In this document: positions 1 through 11,599 of the stretch, piece by piece
Position numbering within the stretch: position 1 is the stretch's first letter
Layout: every line of letters starts with the position of its first letter
Program-made: the position numbers and the translations under genes
Source of the DNA: Nectonema munidae
Taxonomy: Eukaryota > Nematomorpha > Nectonematoida > Nectonematidae
DNA length: 64,000 nt
Direction: 5' to 3'
Assembly: GCA_030549495.1 (NCBI GenBank)
Contig: JAUIRK010000612.1
Coordinates: 124,001 to 188,000, forward strand
Notes under the pieces: model-generated
Databases searched by the model: none
Told to the model about the DNA's origin: nothing
Seen by the model: only the letters and a program-made list of their open reading frames with translations

Positions 1-1746
1 TTAGTGATAGAATAATTGTTATAGATATCTGTATTAACAACGAAATTTAGTCATTTTTATCTGTATACGGTCCACAAATAGGACTTAGCACAAAGATTAA
101 AGAAGAATTTTATTTTAGTTTAGACAAAGTAATTTGGAATAGGAAAAGAAAAGTGTATTGTTTTAGATTTAAATGGTCATGTATGTGAAGTTATTGCCAC
201 GTATAGGCAAGTACATGGAGGATACGGGTACTGTAAAATTAATAAAGAGGGTTACTTGGTTTTGTAGACAGCATGGGTTTATTTTTACCTAATACACAAT
301 TTAAGAAAAGTTAGGATAACTTACAAATCAGGTAATGAAGCATCTATGATTGACTACATTTTGATTCCACAAAATTTTTGATCAATACCAAAACTTTTCC
401 GGGTGAATCATGTTTAAGTCAACATAGACTTATTATTGCCAATTTATTTTATCAAGAAAAAAATTTACACAAGAAAATAATAAAAATTAAAACTTTAAAA
501 GTTTGGAGATTAAAAGACGAGAATATAAAAATCGAGTTTATTAAACAAGTAAAAACAATGGTGTATTAGAAAACGAAATAATAACTTAGACAAAATTAAA
601 AATAACAATGTAAGAATAGGAGAGAAAGTTTTAGATAAAACTAAGTTTTCAAAAAACAAAAATAAGGTAACTTGGTTTTGGAGTAAAGAGGTTAAGGAAT
701 GTATAGGCGTAAAAAGAAAAGCATTTAGAGCTTACCAGTTAGATAAAACTAAAGAGGAACACATAGAGTATAAAAATGCAAAAAATAGATGTTAAAAAAA
801 TTATCAGAAAGAGTAAAGAGAGAATTTTACAATTAAAACAAGAGAATGAACGCAAAAAAGAAAGTTAAACCAAGACGTAGTTAATAAAGATGGATATTTA
901 GTTAGTAAATTAAGTGGATATGTTAAACCCCTGGTCGCATTTTTCTAAAGTATTCTTTAATAATGAAAATAAGTTAGGAAATCTAGATGCGGTCAATAAA
1001 GTTGAAGGACCTTGCGAATCTGTGTCTCTTGATGAAGTCATTTGTGCTTTTGACCAAATGAAACCAAATAAATCAGCTGGATATAGCGGATGTTGTTTAG
1101 AAATGTTAAAGTTATTTAAATATTAAATCGTTGACGTTTTAACAATCATAGTTCAAAATATATTTGACGGAGCTTCTATTCCAAAAACCTGGAATAAAAG
1201 TTTATTAATACCATTATATAAAGGCAAAAAAACTATAAAAATTGTTCAAATTATAGAACAATAAAACTATTAGAACATGATATTAAAATAGTAGAAAGAA
1301 TTTTATTGAATAGACTAAAAAAGAGTATTCTAATTAGTAAAATGCAATTCGGTTTTATTCCGGACAAGAGCTCAAATGGCGCTATTTTTATTATTAGACA
1401 GCTTATCGAAAAGAGAGCAAGAAATGGGCATAGTCTGTATCTTGCTTTTATAGACCTGGAGAAAGCTTTTGACTGCGTTTCTAAAAGTCTCATGGAGTGG
1501 TCTTTGAGAAGAAAAGGGGTAAATGAAAGACTAGTGAGAGACATTATGGCCTTGTACAAAAGCGAAGACACTTTTATAAAAATTAATAATTCAATTTCTA
1601 GTAAGTTTAAAATAAAAGTAGGCTTACATCAAGGTTCGATTTTAAGCCCCTTTTTATTTAATAACATTCTTGATGAAATTCTTAAGTATTTAATTAAGGA
1701 AGATACGAGTGAGATTTTATATGCGGATGATATAGTACTAATAGGA
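1..1746 (+). mobile_element. RTE/BovB-like LINE, endonuclease and first half of reverse transcriptase (decayed)
   Basis: This is the 5' part of a non-LTR retrotransposon that is already truncated by the window edge. Around 60-420 the conceptual translation shows endonuclease pieces in several frames: YGPQ-like, LNGH, VHGGYGYCKIN, IDYIL and an SQHRL motif (canonical SDHRL). A linker with a WFW..EV.E..KRK motif follows at 660-720, then the RT fingers (MKPNKSAGYSG near 1060-1085). RT continues at 1306-1746 with QFGF, FIDLEKAFD, GLHQGSILSP and the catalytic YADD at about 1720-1731. These signatures match the RTE/BovB group best; the clade call is from memory of the family. The reading frame is broken by several stops and shifts, so it is inactive. 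Its remainder resumes at 4742 after a hAT insertion. Confidence 0.85.
1739..1746. repeat. Left 8-bp target-site duplication of the hAT insertion
   Basis: The sequence taatagga immediately precedes the hAT terminus. The right copy at 4742-4749 reads tagtagga, one mismatch. Eight-base duplications are the rule for hAT elements. Collapsing the two copies carries the RT reading from YADDIVLIG straight into GESSEEL, which shows where the insertion took place. Confidence 0.85.
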
Positions 1747-2164
1747 CAGTGGTTCTTAACCTTTTTTCTATAATTCCCCATTTTTTGTGAGCGAACTCTC
1801 AATTTCCCACCACAGTTATCGTTCACTAAAAAAATTAATTTTAACCTATTCAGTGTTTAGTGGGTAAATATACATTTTGTTTTTTTGTGTCATTTCACAA
1901 ACTTGAAATTTTGTTAAAACTTTATTTTTCTTATAAACATATTTTTATATGATATATAATTTGTATTAAATTAAAAACTATTTGGAGATTATTTTTTTAA
2001 AGCAAACGTCATCATGAATATAGTATCAAAGGAATAAAGTTAAATTGAAGACCGCTGTATTAAAAAGATGAGGCATTTCTCATAATTATAAAATATATAT
2101 CAATTAGATTTTTTTCACAATTTATTAGTAAAATAAAATGAAAAAATGCAACACCATCGGTTTC

Positions 2165-3690
2165 AATGCGATTTCTGCATTTGTTTTGCATTGAGCAGTG
2201 CCTCAATATTTGGTTTGATTTTTAAATTGTGCAGCGCAAATCAGATTCAAGATCAATCAAAACAGAATGGATCTCTTGTTAGCTCGAGTATTGCGTTATT
2301 GATCTTGAAGTCAGAGAAATAGCGATTAAACTCGTCCAGAAGCCTGTTGAGGTAAATGACGATGTTGTTTTTCGTCGCTGACGCCACCACTGACTCGAGC
2401 CAACGTTGAAAAAAACGTTGCACTACGGCCAGTTTCAAACTTTCCTCGCCAAAGATCAAGTTTCGAGACGAAAGCGTTTACTTTGTCTCGATGCCCAATT
2501 ATATTGCAATCCGGACCCTGTAGCTTTCGGTTAAGGTCATTCAGGTGACTAAACATATCTGCGAGAAATACCAGCCTGTTCTAGAATTCCTTATCAGAAA
2601 CAATAATTTTTAAATCTTCTTTATTTCTTTCTTCCAAGAACTGTGTCACTTCATGGAGCAAATGCACAAGCCTACTCAACATATTGCCTTTTGACAGCCA
2701 ACGCACAGATGTGTAGAACAAGAGTCCTTTGTAGTCGGATTCCAAATCCTGGCACAACCGTCGAAAGAGTTGGAAGTTGAGAGCGCTTGCTTTAACATAA
2801 TTTACCATTCTAATAGCCGCATCAAGCGTTTCTTTAAGTGGTTGAGTCTTTGTTCTTGAGGCAGGCGCTTCTCGATGTATAATACAGTGCTGTGTCACTA
2901 CTACCTTAGGATTTTTTGCTTCACTAGTTGCGCAAATCCAGACCTCACACCCAACATAACAGGAGCTCCATCTGTGCAAACATGGACAAGTTTGTCCCAG
3001 TCCAATCCTTTCTTTTCAAAAAAAATCGTTAACAAGCTGCATGACATCGACGGCTTGAGTTGTTGTTTCTAGTGAGCGGCAAAATAATAAGTCTTCTTCG
3101 ATGGTTTGATTGAAGACGTAACGAATAAAGACAATTAGTTGAGACAAATTCGCCACATCCACAGACTCATCTAATTGAATAGCAGAGACAGGAGACTTGA
3201 TATTGGACGACATATCAAAAATGCGTGACTTAACGGTATCGTTGGATAGAGAAATTTGTTTCATCTTCGCTACTGCAAATTCGTCAAGCAAAATATCAGC
3301 ACGTGAGATGAGGAACCGCTTTATGAGCGTCTCTACGATGCTATGTGGTTTCTTTGCGTTTGCTACCAGAAGAGAAACAGCATACGATGAGTGCACTATT
3401 GCTCTTGACTCCGTTTGAAATTTTCCGTCATGGTCCATCTTCATTTTCTTCAAACAGTTTGCTCTTGATTCAAAAAATTGTCTCTTACTGTTAGCAAGCT
3501 AAGGGTCTACAATGTACATTGGAGAGATGTATCTTCAGTTGATGAGGATTCATTGAAACATTACTGAGCGTTTTGTGGCCAATAATGCACTGAGGCAACT
3601 GTCCGTTGCGTCCTTCAACAAACGTGAAACCGTAATCCATGTACTTGTTGTCATATTTTCTTTTAGCTGTTTTTTCATGCTTCACCATAC
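2165..3690 (-). pseudogene. hAT transposase with BED zinc finger (ZBED5/SCAND3/FAM200-like), broken
   Basis: Read on the minus strand, the N-terminal part (3688 to about 3491) has a BED-type finger context: KRKY..KYMDYGF, a PQCIIG segment where CVVC is expected, and H..NVH. Next, at about 3460-3016, comes a segment with LDESVDVANLSQL, the usual first catalytic region of this family (LDESTDV). From about 2979 to 2581 the translation reads LGV, TQHCIIHREA, LLFYTSVRWLSKGNML and FLEERN, all typical of the RNase H-like fold of animal ZBED5-type transposases. The tail near 2170-2205 (IEALLNAKQ..KSH) fits the usual C-terminus. The hAT dimerisation region between them is largely missing, so an internal deletion is likely. 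At least three frame changes break the coding sequence. Confidence 0.8.
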
Positions 3691-3850
3691 TTTCATTTAT
3701 TTATTAATATTTGAAAGTGATGGAAAAGATAAAATAAATAATGAAAAAAGTTAATAAAGATGAAATAGACAACAATCAAAAATTTTATAATAATTTATCT
3801 AATAATAATCAAGCTCATGGATCTCATTACATATATTCTCTTAATAAAAA

Positions 3851-4260
3851 TTAGGGCCGTGAAATTTAAGGACTAATTGATCGATTAATCGTTAATTTAT
3901 TTTAACGATTAAAGTTTCCCTTAATTATTAATCAGATTAAATTTTATTTTTTGGGACTATCTCAATAATTATAATAGTGGCTGAAGAAAAAAAATTAATA
4001 GATATGAAAGACTACTTCTCTGGCAAATTGCATAATCATTTTGGTTTAAAATTGTTAGATGAAGATAATATTGAAGATGCTGCCAACGTTAATAAGAGAA
4101 AACTCACACTCCTTAACTTTAATTTTCAAATGAAAGATATTTTGTTAAATTAATTTGTTCGCAAATGTACTGATGTTTTGATTTAATCAAAATTAACTAT
4201 CAATTAATCGTTAATATAAAAAAAAATTAACTATTAAAAATAAATTAATCGTTACCACCC
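3851..4260. mobile_element. Small nested hAT-like element
   Basis: A ~410-bp segment is bounded on both sides by the direct repeat ttaataaaaa (3841-3850 and 4261-4270). Its ends are only weakly inverted: ttagggccgtgaa on the left against ggtaacgattaatt read inward from the right. The ends are rich in TTAATCG words, as in several hAT non-autonomous families. An open stretch at 3976-4153 (starts AEEKKLIDMKDYF, ends MKDILLN) may be a transposase remnant, but I do not recognise it. It sits inside the 3-kb hAT, so it is the youngest layer of this stack. Confidence 0.5.
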
Positions 4261-4741
4261 TTAATAAAAATACATAAAATAAAAAAATTTTTATCAAAAA
4301 TTTTTGGGGTGAGCATAAAAAGTTAAAAAAATGTTAAAGTGAGGCAAATCGTAAAACAAAGGGGAATGCTTACGTAAATTTAAATGCAAAGGAAAAAAAA
4401 CTTGATTAAAAGCAAAACAAATGCTTGATAGAAGATAAGCAAAATGATGAAATATGTCAGTGATGGGAGAAAGCGAATGAATAAAGTAATAACTAACTAA
4501 GGCTCATAGTGCTGTGTGTGCTTACGCCAACTTATATGCAAGACTGGGCTCATTGTTGAATGTGTTTGTTCCAAGATATGGATGGAGAAGTGATTTTTTT
4601 ATGTTTTTTATGCTCAGTGTGATGCCATAGTTACTTTCATGTTTTGTCGCAAATTTTAAAATATTGATTTTTTAGGCGACACAAACGGATGGAATTCCCC
4701 ATTTAGCAACATCAGCATTCCCCACCGGTTAAGAAAGACCG

Positions 4742-5610
4742 TAGTAGGAGAATCTTCTGAAGAATTAAGTAAAAAGATAAGCACATGGCATGAGACACTA
4801 GAGAAAAAAGGTTCACGAATAAACACTAGAAAAACTAAGTGGATGAAAATTAGCGATTCTTTTAAAGGTACTGAGGACACAGTTTCCAAAATAGATCCAT
4901 GTGGAAACTCTATTCTTTGTGTACATTGCAATAAGTGGGTGCATAAAAAATGCTGAAACATTAAGGGCAGTTTGATAAATAAATACAACAAATTTTAAGT
5001 GTAGGTGCTATTTAAGTTTCAACCCAAATACCGATGTAGTATTGGAAGAAAAAGTTGTAGTAGGCGGCGTAGAATTAGAAGAGGTTAAGCAATTTTGTTA
5101 TTTAGGTGAGGTTTTAGACAAAACAGGTGGTGTAAGTAACTCTGTAGAACATAGAATCGTTAAGTGGTATTTTATGCAATAGTATCTTTTCGTTGAAATT
5201 AAAGGGGTTTTCTTTATAAAAGTTGTCTTAGGTCTAGTTTAGTGTATAGCGGCCAAAGTTGGGCTTTAAAAGAATCTCAGAAACATAGGCTAAACACCAC
5301 AGAGATGAGGATGTTAAGAATCATGTGCAAATTAAGGGTAAGGTGGTTTGGGCATGTAAATAGAAGACCTTCGAGTGATCTAATTAAAGAAGCTTATAAA
5401 AATCAAACTTTCGGTAAGAGTAAAGGCAGGCCAAAGATGATATGGATAGAAATAGTCAAAAAAGACATAAGCAAAAAACATTTAGCATTAGGGGACGAGC
5501 AAAATAGAGATGAATGGAGACGCAAAATAATGAGAGATTAGAAGCCATAGTGGTAAAAACCGGCTAAACCTCAGCGTGCTGGGAACACTAGTCGTAAAAT
5601 TGATTATTAT
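4742..5610 (+). mobile_element. RTE/BovB-like LINE, RT thumb and C-terminal zinc region (continuation)
   Basis: The LINE reading resumes in frame at the right target duplication: GESSEELSKKISTWHE, then KTKWM. At about 4895-4955 comes a Cys/His cluster (C..NSILCVHCNKWVHKKC), the C-terminal zinc-binding motif common in RTE-like animal LINEs. At about 5055-5160 there is the FCYLG(E)VLDK..GV..SVEHRI block. The last open segment, 5242-5541, has YSGQSWAL, TEMRMLR, RWFGHV, GRPKMIWIE and WRRKIMRD, the usual end of the polyprotein. The element closes with a short gattattatta-type tail near 5600. It is an inactive remnant with stops and shifts. Confidence 0.85.
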
Positions 5611-5910
5611 TACCAATCATTCTTTCTAAAAACAAAATATCATCAATTGTTTTTTTTTCAAAAGCAGTTTTCCAAGTTTCACTTTATTCATTTTTTCTAA
5701 AAGTTTACTTTCCTTACATTTACTTTTGAATTCTAAAATCTTATTACTATATTCTACTTATTTATATAATTTTTTATGTATTTAGTTTAACACCATCTAC
5801 AATTTTTTCCGGCAAAATTTTCTTTATTTGCTTGTGCAATACCTAAGCATAAATATTTTTTTGTAATTTTTTAAAAATATTATTTTCAAACTAAAATACA
5901 ACACCAAAAA
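5611..5910. other. Unassigned AT-rich spacer
   Basis: No gene is recognisable. The word taacaccatctac near 5788 resembles taacgccatctat, which occurs near both ends of the piggyBac at 21.25-25.29 kb, so this may be a worn piggyBac end. That is an inference from one short word. Confidence 0.3.
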
Positions 5911-6140
5911 GTAAGGGATGATTTGAAAATGTTTAGGCAATAGAAACACTCTAAAAACCAATTTACCTTATTTTTGTTTTTTGAAAACTTAGTTTTACCT
6001 AAAACTTTCTCTCCTATTCTTACCATGTTATTTTTAATTTTGTCTAAGTTATTATTTCCGTTTTCTAATACACCATTATTTTTACTTGTTTAATAAAGTA
6101 AGGGATGATTTGAAAATGTTTAGGCAATAGAAACACTCTA
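5911..6140 (-). repeat. Antisense LINE fragment flanked by 43-bp direct repeats
   Basis: A 43-bp sequence beginning gtaagggatgatttgaaaat occurs at 5911-5953 and again, apparently identical, at 6098-6140. Between them lies about 144 bp that is the reverse complement of this window's own LINE (roughly positions 537-685), with only a handful of differences and a shared in-frame stop. This could be a duplication made while filling a repaired break with a copied LINE piece, or an insertion with an unusually long target duplication. Confidence 0.75.
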
Positions 6141-8081
6141 GTGCACCCCTAAACCGTTATGAGTAAACATTAATCGCAAAAAAAAATTTTATAAGGTGAA
6201 ATAGATATAAAAAACTTTAGTTCAAAATTTAGAGAATAAATAATTAAAAAAAATAATGTGAAATATTTATAGCTAAGTTTTCTTTGAGATCCGGGACCAA
6301 TATTTATAAATCTTCATCAGCAATTCTGAAGAGCACGTGGACATCGTATGAAGAAACAAATTTGCATCATTGAGTGCAAGTACTTTATTCTTAAATAGAA
6401 AAGTTTTAAAGTTTAATTAATTTTCTTGGAAAATGAGTGGAAAAGAAAACATCGCCTACAAATTAAATTTTTTGGGTATATAATTTATTCCAGTAAAAAT
6501 ATCATTACTTCAAATGTGGAATCATGAAAAATAAAAATCACTTAGAAGCCACCCGTTATGTTACTATTAGACACCTTTGAAAAACAAGCTAATATTTATG
6601 CAACTAAGAAGTTTGTATTGATTTCACCTCTCCCTCTCTCTCTCTCTAGAACTTCTTATGAAATTTCACGCACGACATTAAAATTAGGACTTTTGGTTTT
6701 TTTAGTGTGATTTTCGAAAAAACAGATGCAGTAACTGTTCACTATTCCTGATTTCAAAATTTGTAAAGTGTGTTATTGGCTGTCTTTTGCATTGTCCATT
6801 CATCGAACATGTGTGCTAAAAAAACTTGAAATCATAGGATGTTTTTTGTGCCACAAAATTGTTTCCAAATCGTATTATTGTTCATTCTTTTCATTTACAT
6901 TATTATTTTTTCTTAGAATTCTATATGCCTCAAAAAGGGAAAAAGCATGAATGTATTCAATTTGGTAATGAAATGGACAAACATAAAAACCTTATGGAAA
7001 TTTTTTATGAATGCTAATAAAATAAAATTTCATTTTTAAATGTTCTTATAAAGATAAAATAAAAACTTGTTAAATATTATTGTGTAAGATAATTCCCACG
7101 TAAGTTAAACGAAACATTTTTTAGCGATTTCTCAAATCATGAGAATATAGAGCATTTAGCTATGAAATATTCAAAATTTTAAAAATACAACCATAATATT
7201 CAAACAGCGCTTAGAAATTTGATTGCACTAAAAAGAATTTCTTCAGGTGTTTGCTTTCAGGTTGCACTTGGTGAATCCTCTCTGTACAGAAAGACAGTAT
7301 ATGGGTAGCGCGAAATAGACAGTCGTTATATAAAATGGAATAATATTTTGGAAAAATTTTGTTTCCAAAAAATAAAGATAAACTGATTCTGAAAATTCTT
7401 TACACCTAAGAACGATTTTTTCTAATCGTTTGATTCCTTTTTCAAAGCAATTTTATATATTTAAAGGTTTAATCATTGTTCTTTTTTAAAGTGTTGATGA
7501 AATCAACTTCAAATTACTTATGAAAAAGGATAATAAAAAAATACGTGTTTTATTGGACTCATATTGAGAGAGAATAAGCTTTCGTTATTCTTTGGAGATC
7601 TTGCCCTAAAAGTAAAATGGTACAAAATGAGATTTTTGAAGAAGGAAGAAAATTTAGATAATAATTTAAAGGTTTCATTGAAAAAAGCATTAAAGTTTCC
7701 AATCTAATACAAACAGTGAATAGCCTTCTTGTGGAGGGTAGGTTTACATTCTATACATCCAAACGAAATCGAATAACTTTTTAAAAATAGTTTTTATGTG
7801 TACAGCCAAGATCCCCTGGCTCGATTTAAATAAAACGATTTTTTGTATTGAATGGGAATAATCTGACGATATGGAATGTAAAGCATTGATAAACGTAGAT
7901 GATTTTATTTTTGTAAAGTCGATATATCTCAATTGCGGTCGATAACTGAATAATAAATTGTGCATATGGTGCACGTGTTATGCACGACCAAAAAGGAATG
8001 TTCTTTTTGTGCTTTAAAAAACACTAAGTTATTTATAAATTAAAACTAGGTACACAATTAGAAAAGTGTATTGATAATAAG
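6141..8081. other. Non-coding AT-rich stretch with a CT microsatellite
   Basis: I see no supportable gene. A CT-rich microsatellite lies at about 6627-6648. Short open frames here are typical of AT-rich DNA and show no protein family signature. Confidence 0.6.
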
Positions 8082-9185
8082 CAGGGCAAGGAAAAATTGA
8101 CCCAAAAAAATTGAAAAAATTGACTTTTTAAAGTTTCATTGAATTGAACAACTATGAACAGTTTAGAGAAAGTATTGAAAATTATTTCAAAGAATCCATG
8201 ACTTTGTAATACAACAACATATTGACATTTTCTGATTTAAAATTCGATCATTTTCTAGCAGTTTTTTAGTTTAGAAAAAGATCTTTCTACTTCTAAAGTT
8301 AAAACTGCGAGAGATTTGAGAGTTTTCCATATTCAATTCATGATTTTATTGATTTCATTTTATTTGAATCTATTTTCAGGATAACTTTTAATGCCACATT
8401 CGTCTTAATTGAAATAATGTTGAAGAAACAAGTAAAGGCATCTTTGACTGAAAAAGTCTCTATGTTGACTTTTTCCGACTAAATCAATAAATCGTGAATA
8501 TTCTCCAATTATTGTTAGCAAGTTTTGACACAGATTTTCTTTTTTTTAACAATTTCTTGATATTTGGCAATAAAATACATCATCTTCGTCATTAATTTCT
8601 TCACTGCTGGAAAATTTTAAGAAAAATATTTTGTTGCTTGCAACCAATTTGTCAATTTCGTTATAATTGGAACTGAAGTATTGCCGATAGTTTTGAAAAG
8701 AGAACGTCTATTTCTATCACTAATTTTGAATGATTTAATGCCGGTAATCTACAATTTTGCAGGATAACTTAACTTTTAAGGTAAACTTGTGAAAAACATG
8801 CAATGATAAAAAAGTTTGGGAATAAAATTCCATAACTTCTGCAGCGGATATATCGTATGTAACCGCGTTTGTTAACAAGTTTGTCTTACAAAAAACTTCT
8901 TCATGTTTAACCTCAGTCAGGCAAACTTTACAGCAAAACCTTTTATTAGATAAAAAAAGCCCAACTATTGTGGAAGTGTTGATATAAGAAAGAAATCTTG
9001 TATGTATCGCTTATAACAATTTTAGGCACATTGAATCAAAAAGTGTTAAATATAAAAATTGATTTTATTGACCTAAACTCAAAAAATTGACTTAAAAATT
9101 TTAGACTAAACAAGTAAAGATCTTCTTGAAAGAGTTTTTGCTAAACGAAAATAAAAGTTGACTTTATTGACTTTTAATCGCCCTG
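8082..9185 (-). mobile_element. Decayed hAT element with C-terminal transposase remnant
   Basis: The left end starts cagggcaaggaaaaattgac and the right end finishes gacttttaatcgccctg, so the termini share CAGGGC as an inverted repeat. On the minus strand, at about 8309-8265, the translation contains VLTLEVERSFSKLKN, which matches the hATC dimerisation signature (AERSFSKLK). The rest is riddled with stops. The flanks do not give a clean 8-bp duplication (ataataag against aataatac), which lowers confidence in the exact ends. Confidence 0.5.
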
Positions 9186-10916
9186 AATAATACAAACCAT
9201 AGTCTCTCTTTTCAAAATGGTACATTTCTTTGCAATTCGGTAGAAGAAATAAAAGACATTTTGAAACAACGTATCACTCTGAGAAAGCAGTGATTATGTC
9301 TTAAAGGTGTAAAGAGTTGTTTTGGAATGAAATAACGTTTTATTCAAAATTTTTAATTGTTTTATATTTTCTTTAATCTAGAGGAGATTTAAAGTAGATT
9401 TCTTCCGAACTCAGGGCTTGTCTGACAAGTAGTGAATTATTAGTATTATAAACGGCCATTGAAAGCACTGAACATTAAACACGCGTTTATTTCACGCGCA
9501 AAAAATGAAACAAGAGATGCAAGTGGATTATTATTATTCTCGAAAAATGATGACTCCATCATCTTGAAAATCATAGCTACTTTACTTACTACAAGAAGTA
9601 CTGCATTTGATCAATTTGTTTACAAAAATGGGTTTTTTAAGCCTAGAAAATTGAGTATAACGTTGTAGATAAAAACAAGATTTGAACACAAATCTTCAAA
9701 TTTCCAACAAAACGCGCGCTAAAAATTTTTACTAATTTCCTCTTTCAATAATTAATTAAATCAATAATAATAAATTAATTATTTTTAAAATTTTAAAAGA
9801 TTAAACATTTCAAATAAAAAAATTTTTTTTTTTGCGTATTTACAATTGAAAAGATTTAAAAATGATTAATTCTTGGACCCCTTGAAAATTTTTTGGCCTA
9901 CTGAGTCAAATTGAGCGCAAGGCAACTGAAATATTTCCTTATATCCTTTGAAGATGTGCGTGGAAAAATTTACCAGTGGATAGCAAAAGTATTTTACATA
10001 TGCAAAGTTTTAATAGAATGCGTCTACGATATTTCAAATTAAGTACTGTAAATGATGAAATTTTCGATATATTCTTATTTTCGCAAAAAACTGAAATTTC
10101 TCAAAAATATAAATATGAAAATAGGTGTGAGAAAAATAAGTATAACATATGAAGAGAATTCTGAAAATATATGATTGTTTTTTTTAAATTGTAAATCGCA
10201 AAAATTTAACTTCCGAGAAAACTTCTGAATTTACAGTATCTAAAAAAATCGAAAATGATTTATTGGAAGCGATTGAACTGTTAAAATTATTGTCAAAAAA
10301 ACAATCATCAAAATGAAACTAAAAGGAAAACAAATGCGTGCATAGTATACACAGTAATTCGCTTCCCAAGTATAGTCTATTATTTTCAGGAACACGACTA
10401 GTATGTTTAGATAATGCGCCCCGTAGCTTTAAAGCATTGAGCTAAAGCTAGAGGTATTCAACGCGATACGGCATATAAATTATTATATGAATATGATAGA
10501 AATTAAAAATACTAACCTTTTTCTTCGAATAGCGGCAGACTTTTTGGAAGAACTAAAAGAAACACGATGCTTCAAATTATTACAGAGGTAGATTAAACGA
10601 AAGATCACTCCCAAAAAATGAAATAGGATAAAAGTGAATTCAATGCCTAAACACACCTCAACTACATTGAAATAACATTACACAATGAAATCAACAACAA
10701 AATATTTCCAAATCAGCTCCTCTTTCAACTGCTTTACTTCTCCAGGAAAGAGACGATTGTTTAGTAATCAAGCTATCACTAGACAATAAGTTTGTTTCCC
10801 AAATTGGGAGCGTTCGCGTTAGGATTGTATCGTTCACTCAGATGTATTTATATATTGTAACATAAATTCTTGTAAAATAATATATATAACAAGGTATAGC
10901 TATTCTTTTATAACAA
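9186..10916. other. Non-coding AT-rich stretch
   Basis: I see no supportable gene, RNA or element ends. A 69-codon open frame at 9459-9668 has no recognisable motif and a composition typical of chance frames. Confidence 0.5.
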
Positions 10917-11014
10917 GGGCCGGTAGGTGTTTAGTGGGATGGAAAGTCCAGTTAGACTTGGACTCAGCATTCCAGGCGGGCCACGATATCCGAAAGGATG
11001 GGTGCGAACGCCAC
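10917..11014 (+). repeat. GC-rich structured island, possible SINE head or structured-RNA fragment
   Basis: A roughly 98-bp block is much richer in GC than everything around it. It can form at least three local helices: agtcca with tggact, atcc-gaaa-ggat with a GNRA loop, and ggcg with cgcc. A box-A-like stretch (gtgtttagtggg) lies near the start and a box-B-like ggtgcgaacgcc near the end, followed by ttaattaattaatta. This arrangement suits a tRNA-derived SINE head, but the match to box B is imperfect and no target duplication is evident. It is not a recognisable intact tRNA. Confidence 0.35.
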
Positions 11015-11040
11015 AAACAACTTAATTAATTAATTAAAGA

Positions 11041-11599
11041 GACGATAAAAAGTTCTTACCCCTAACTCTCTGACTAAGTAAGTAAGTAACTTATATCACA
11101 AGTTTACCAATGAGTGAATTGTGGTAAATATAAAAAATAATATTTTAAAGCTTCTATTAAATTTTATGCTAGTTTATTTTAATGGAAAAAATATTTATTA
11201 GTGTATCAGGTCAAATATTCCATCATGTATATTCTACTAAGGGTAGCCATAGAAAAACTGCCAGTTTAAAGAAGTTTCTAGTTCCTACATCCCTAAGAGA
11301 CTAAGTTTGTTTAAATGTGTCAAAGGTCATCATAAATACGGTCTACTCGTCCTTATGAAAACCTTGCTTATATATATTTTTTTTATCTTTATTAAATACA
11401 TATCTATTTGTTATATGATTTTTTATAATACAACAATTTTTATAAGCAAAATAAAAAAAACTTTATAAATTTGAAAGGTATGATAACATTCCAATTAAAG
11501 GAAAATATTGTTAAAAAAAACTTGTTTTATATAAGCATACTGGAAAAAGAGAAGCTCTCCTAAAGTCTATTAGTTTTAATATCCCAGAAAGAAGATGAT
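11041..11599. other. Non-coding AT-rich stretch
   Basis: Nothing recognisable beyond AT-rich sequence; it may include flanks of the Mutator-like element that follows. Confidence 0.5.

Larger units (their letters stand above)
1747..4741 (-). mobile_element. hAT DNA transposon inserted in the LINE
   Basis: The left end begins cagtggttcttaacc and the right end finishes ggttaagaaagaccg, an imperfect terminal inverted repeat of the Charlie-like hAT type (CAGTGGTTCTCAACC in many animals). It is flanked by an 8-bp target duplication. The element is about 3.0 kb and carries a transposase remnant on the minus strand plus a smaller nested element at 3851-4260. It must be younger than the LINE it interrupts. 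Both ends are present, but the transposase is broken, so it is not autonomous. Confidence 0.88.

Noticed and set aside
1251-1571. A 106-codon minus-strand frame
   Set aside because: It is the antisense shadow of the LINE reverse transcriptase.
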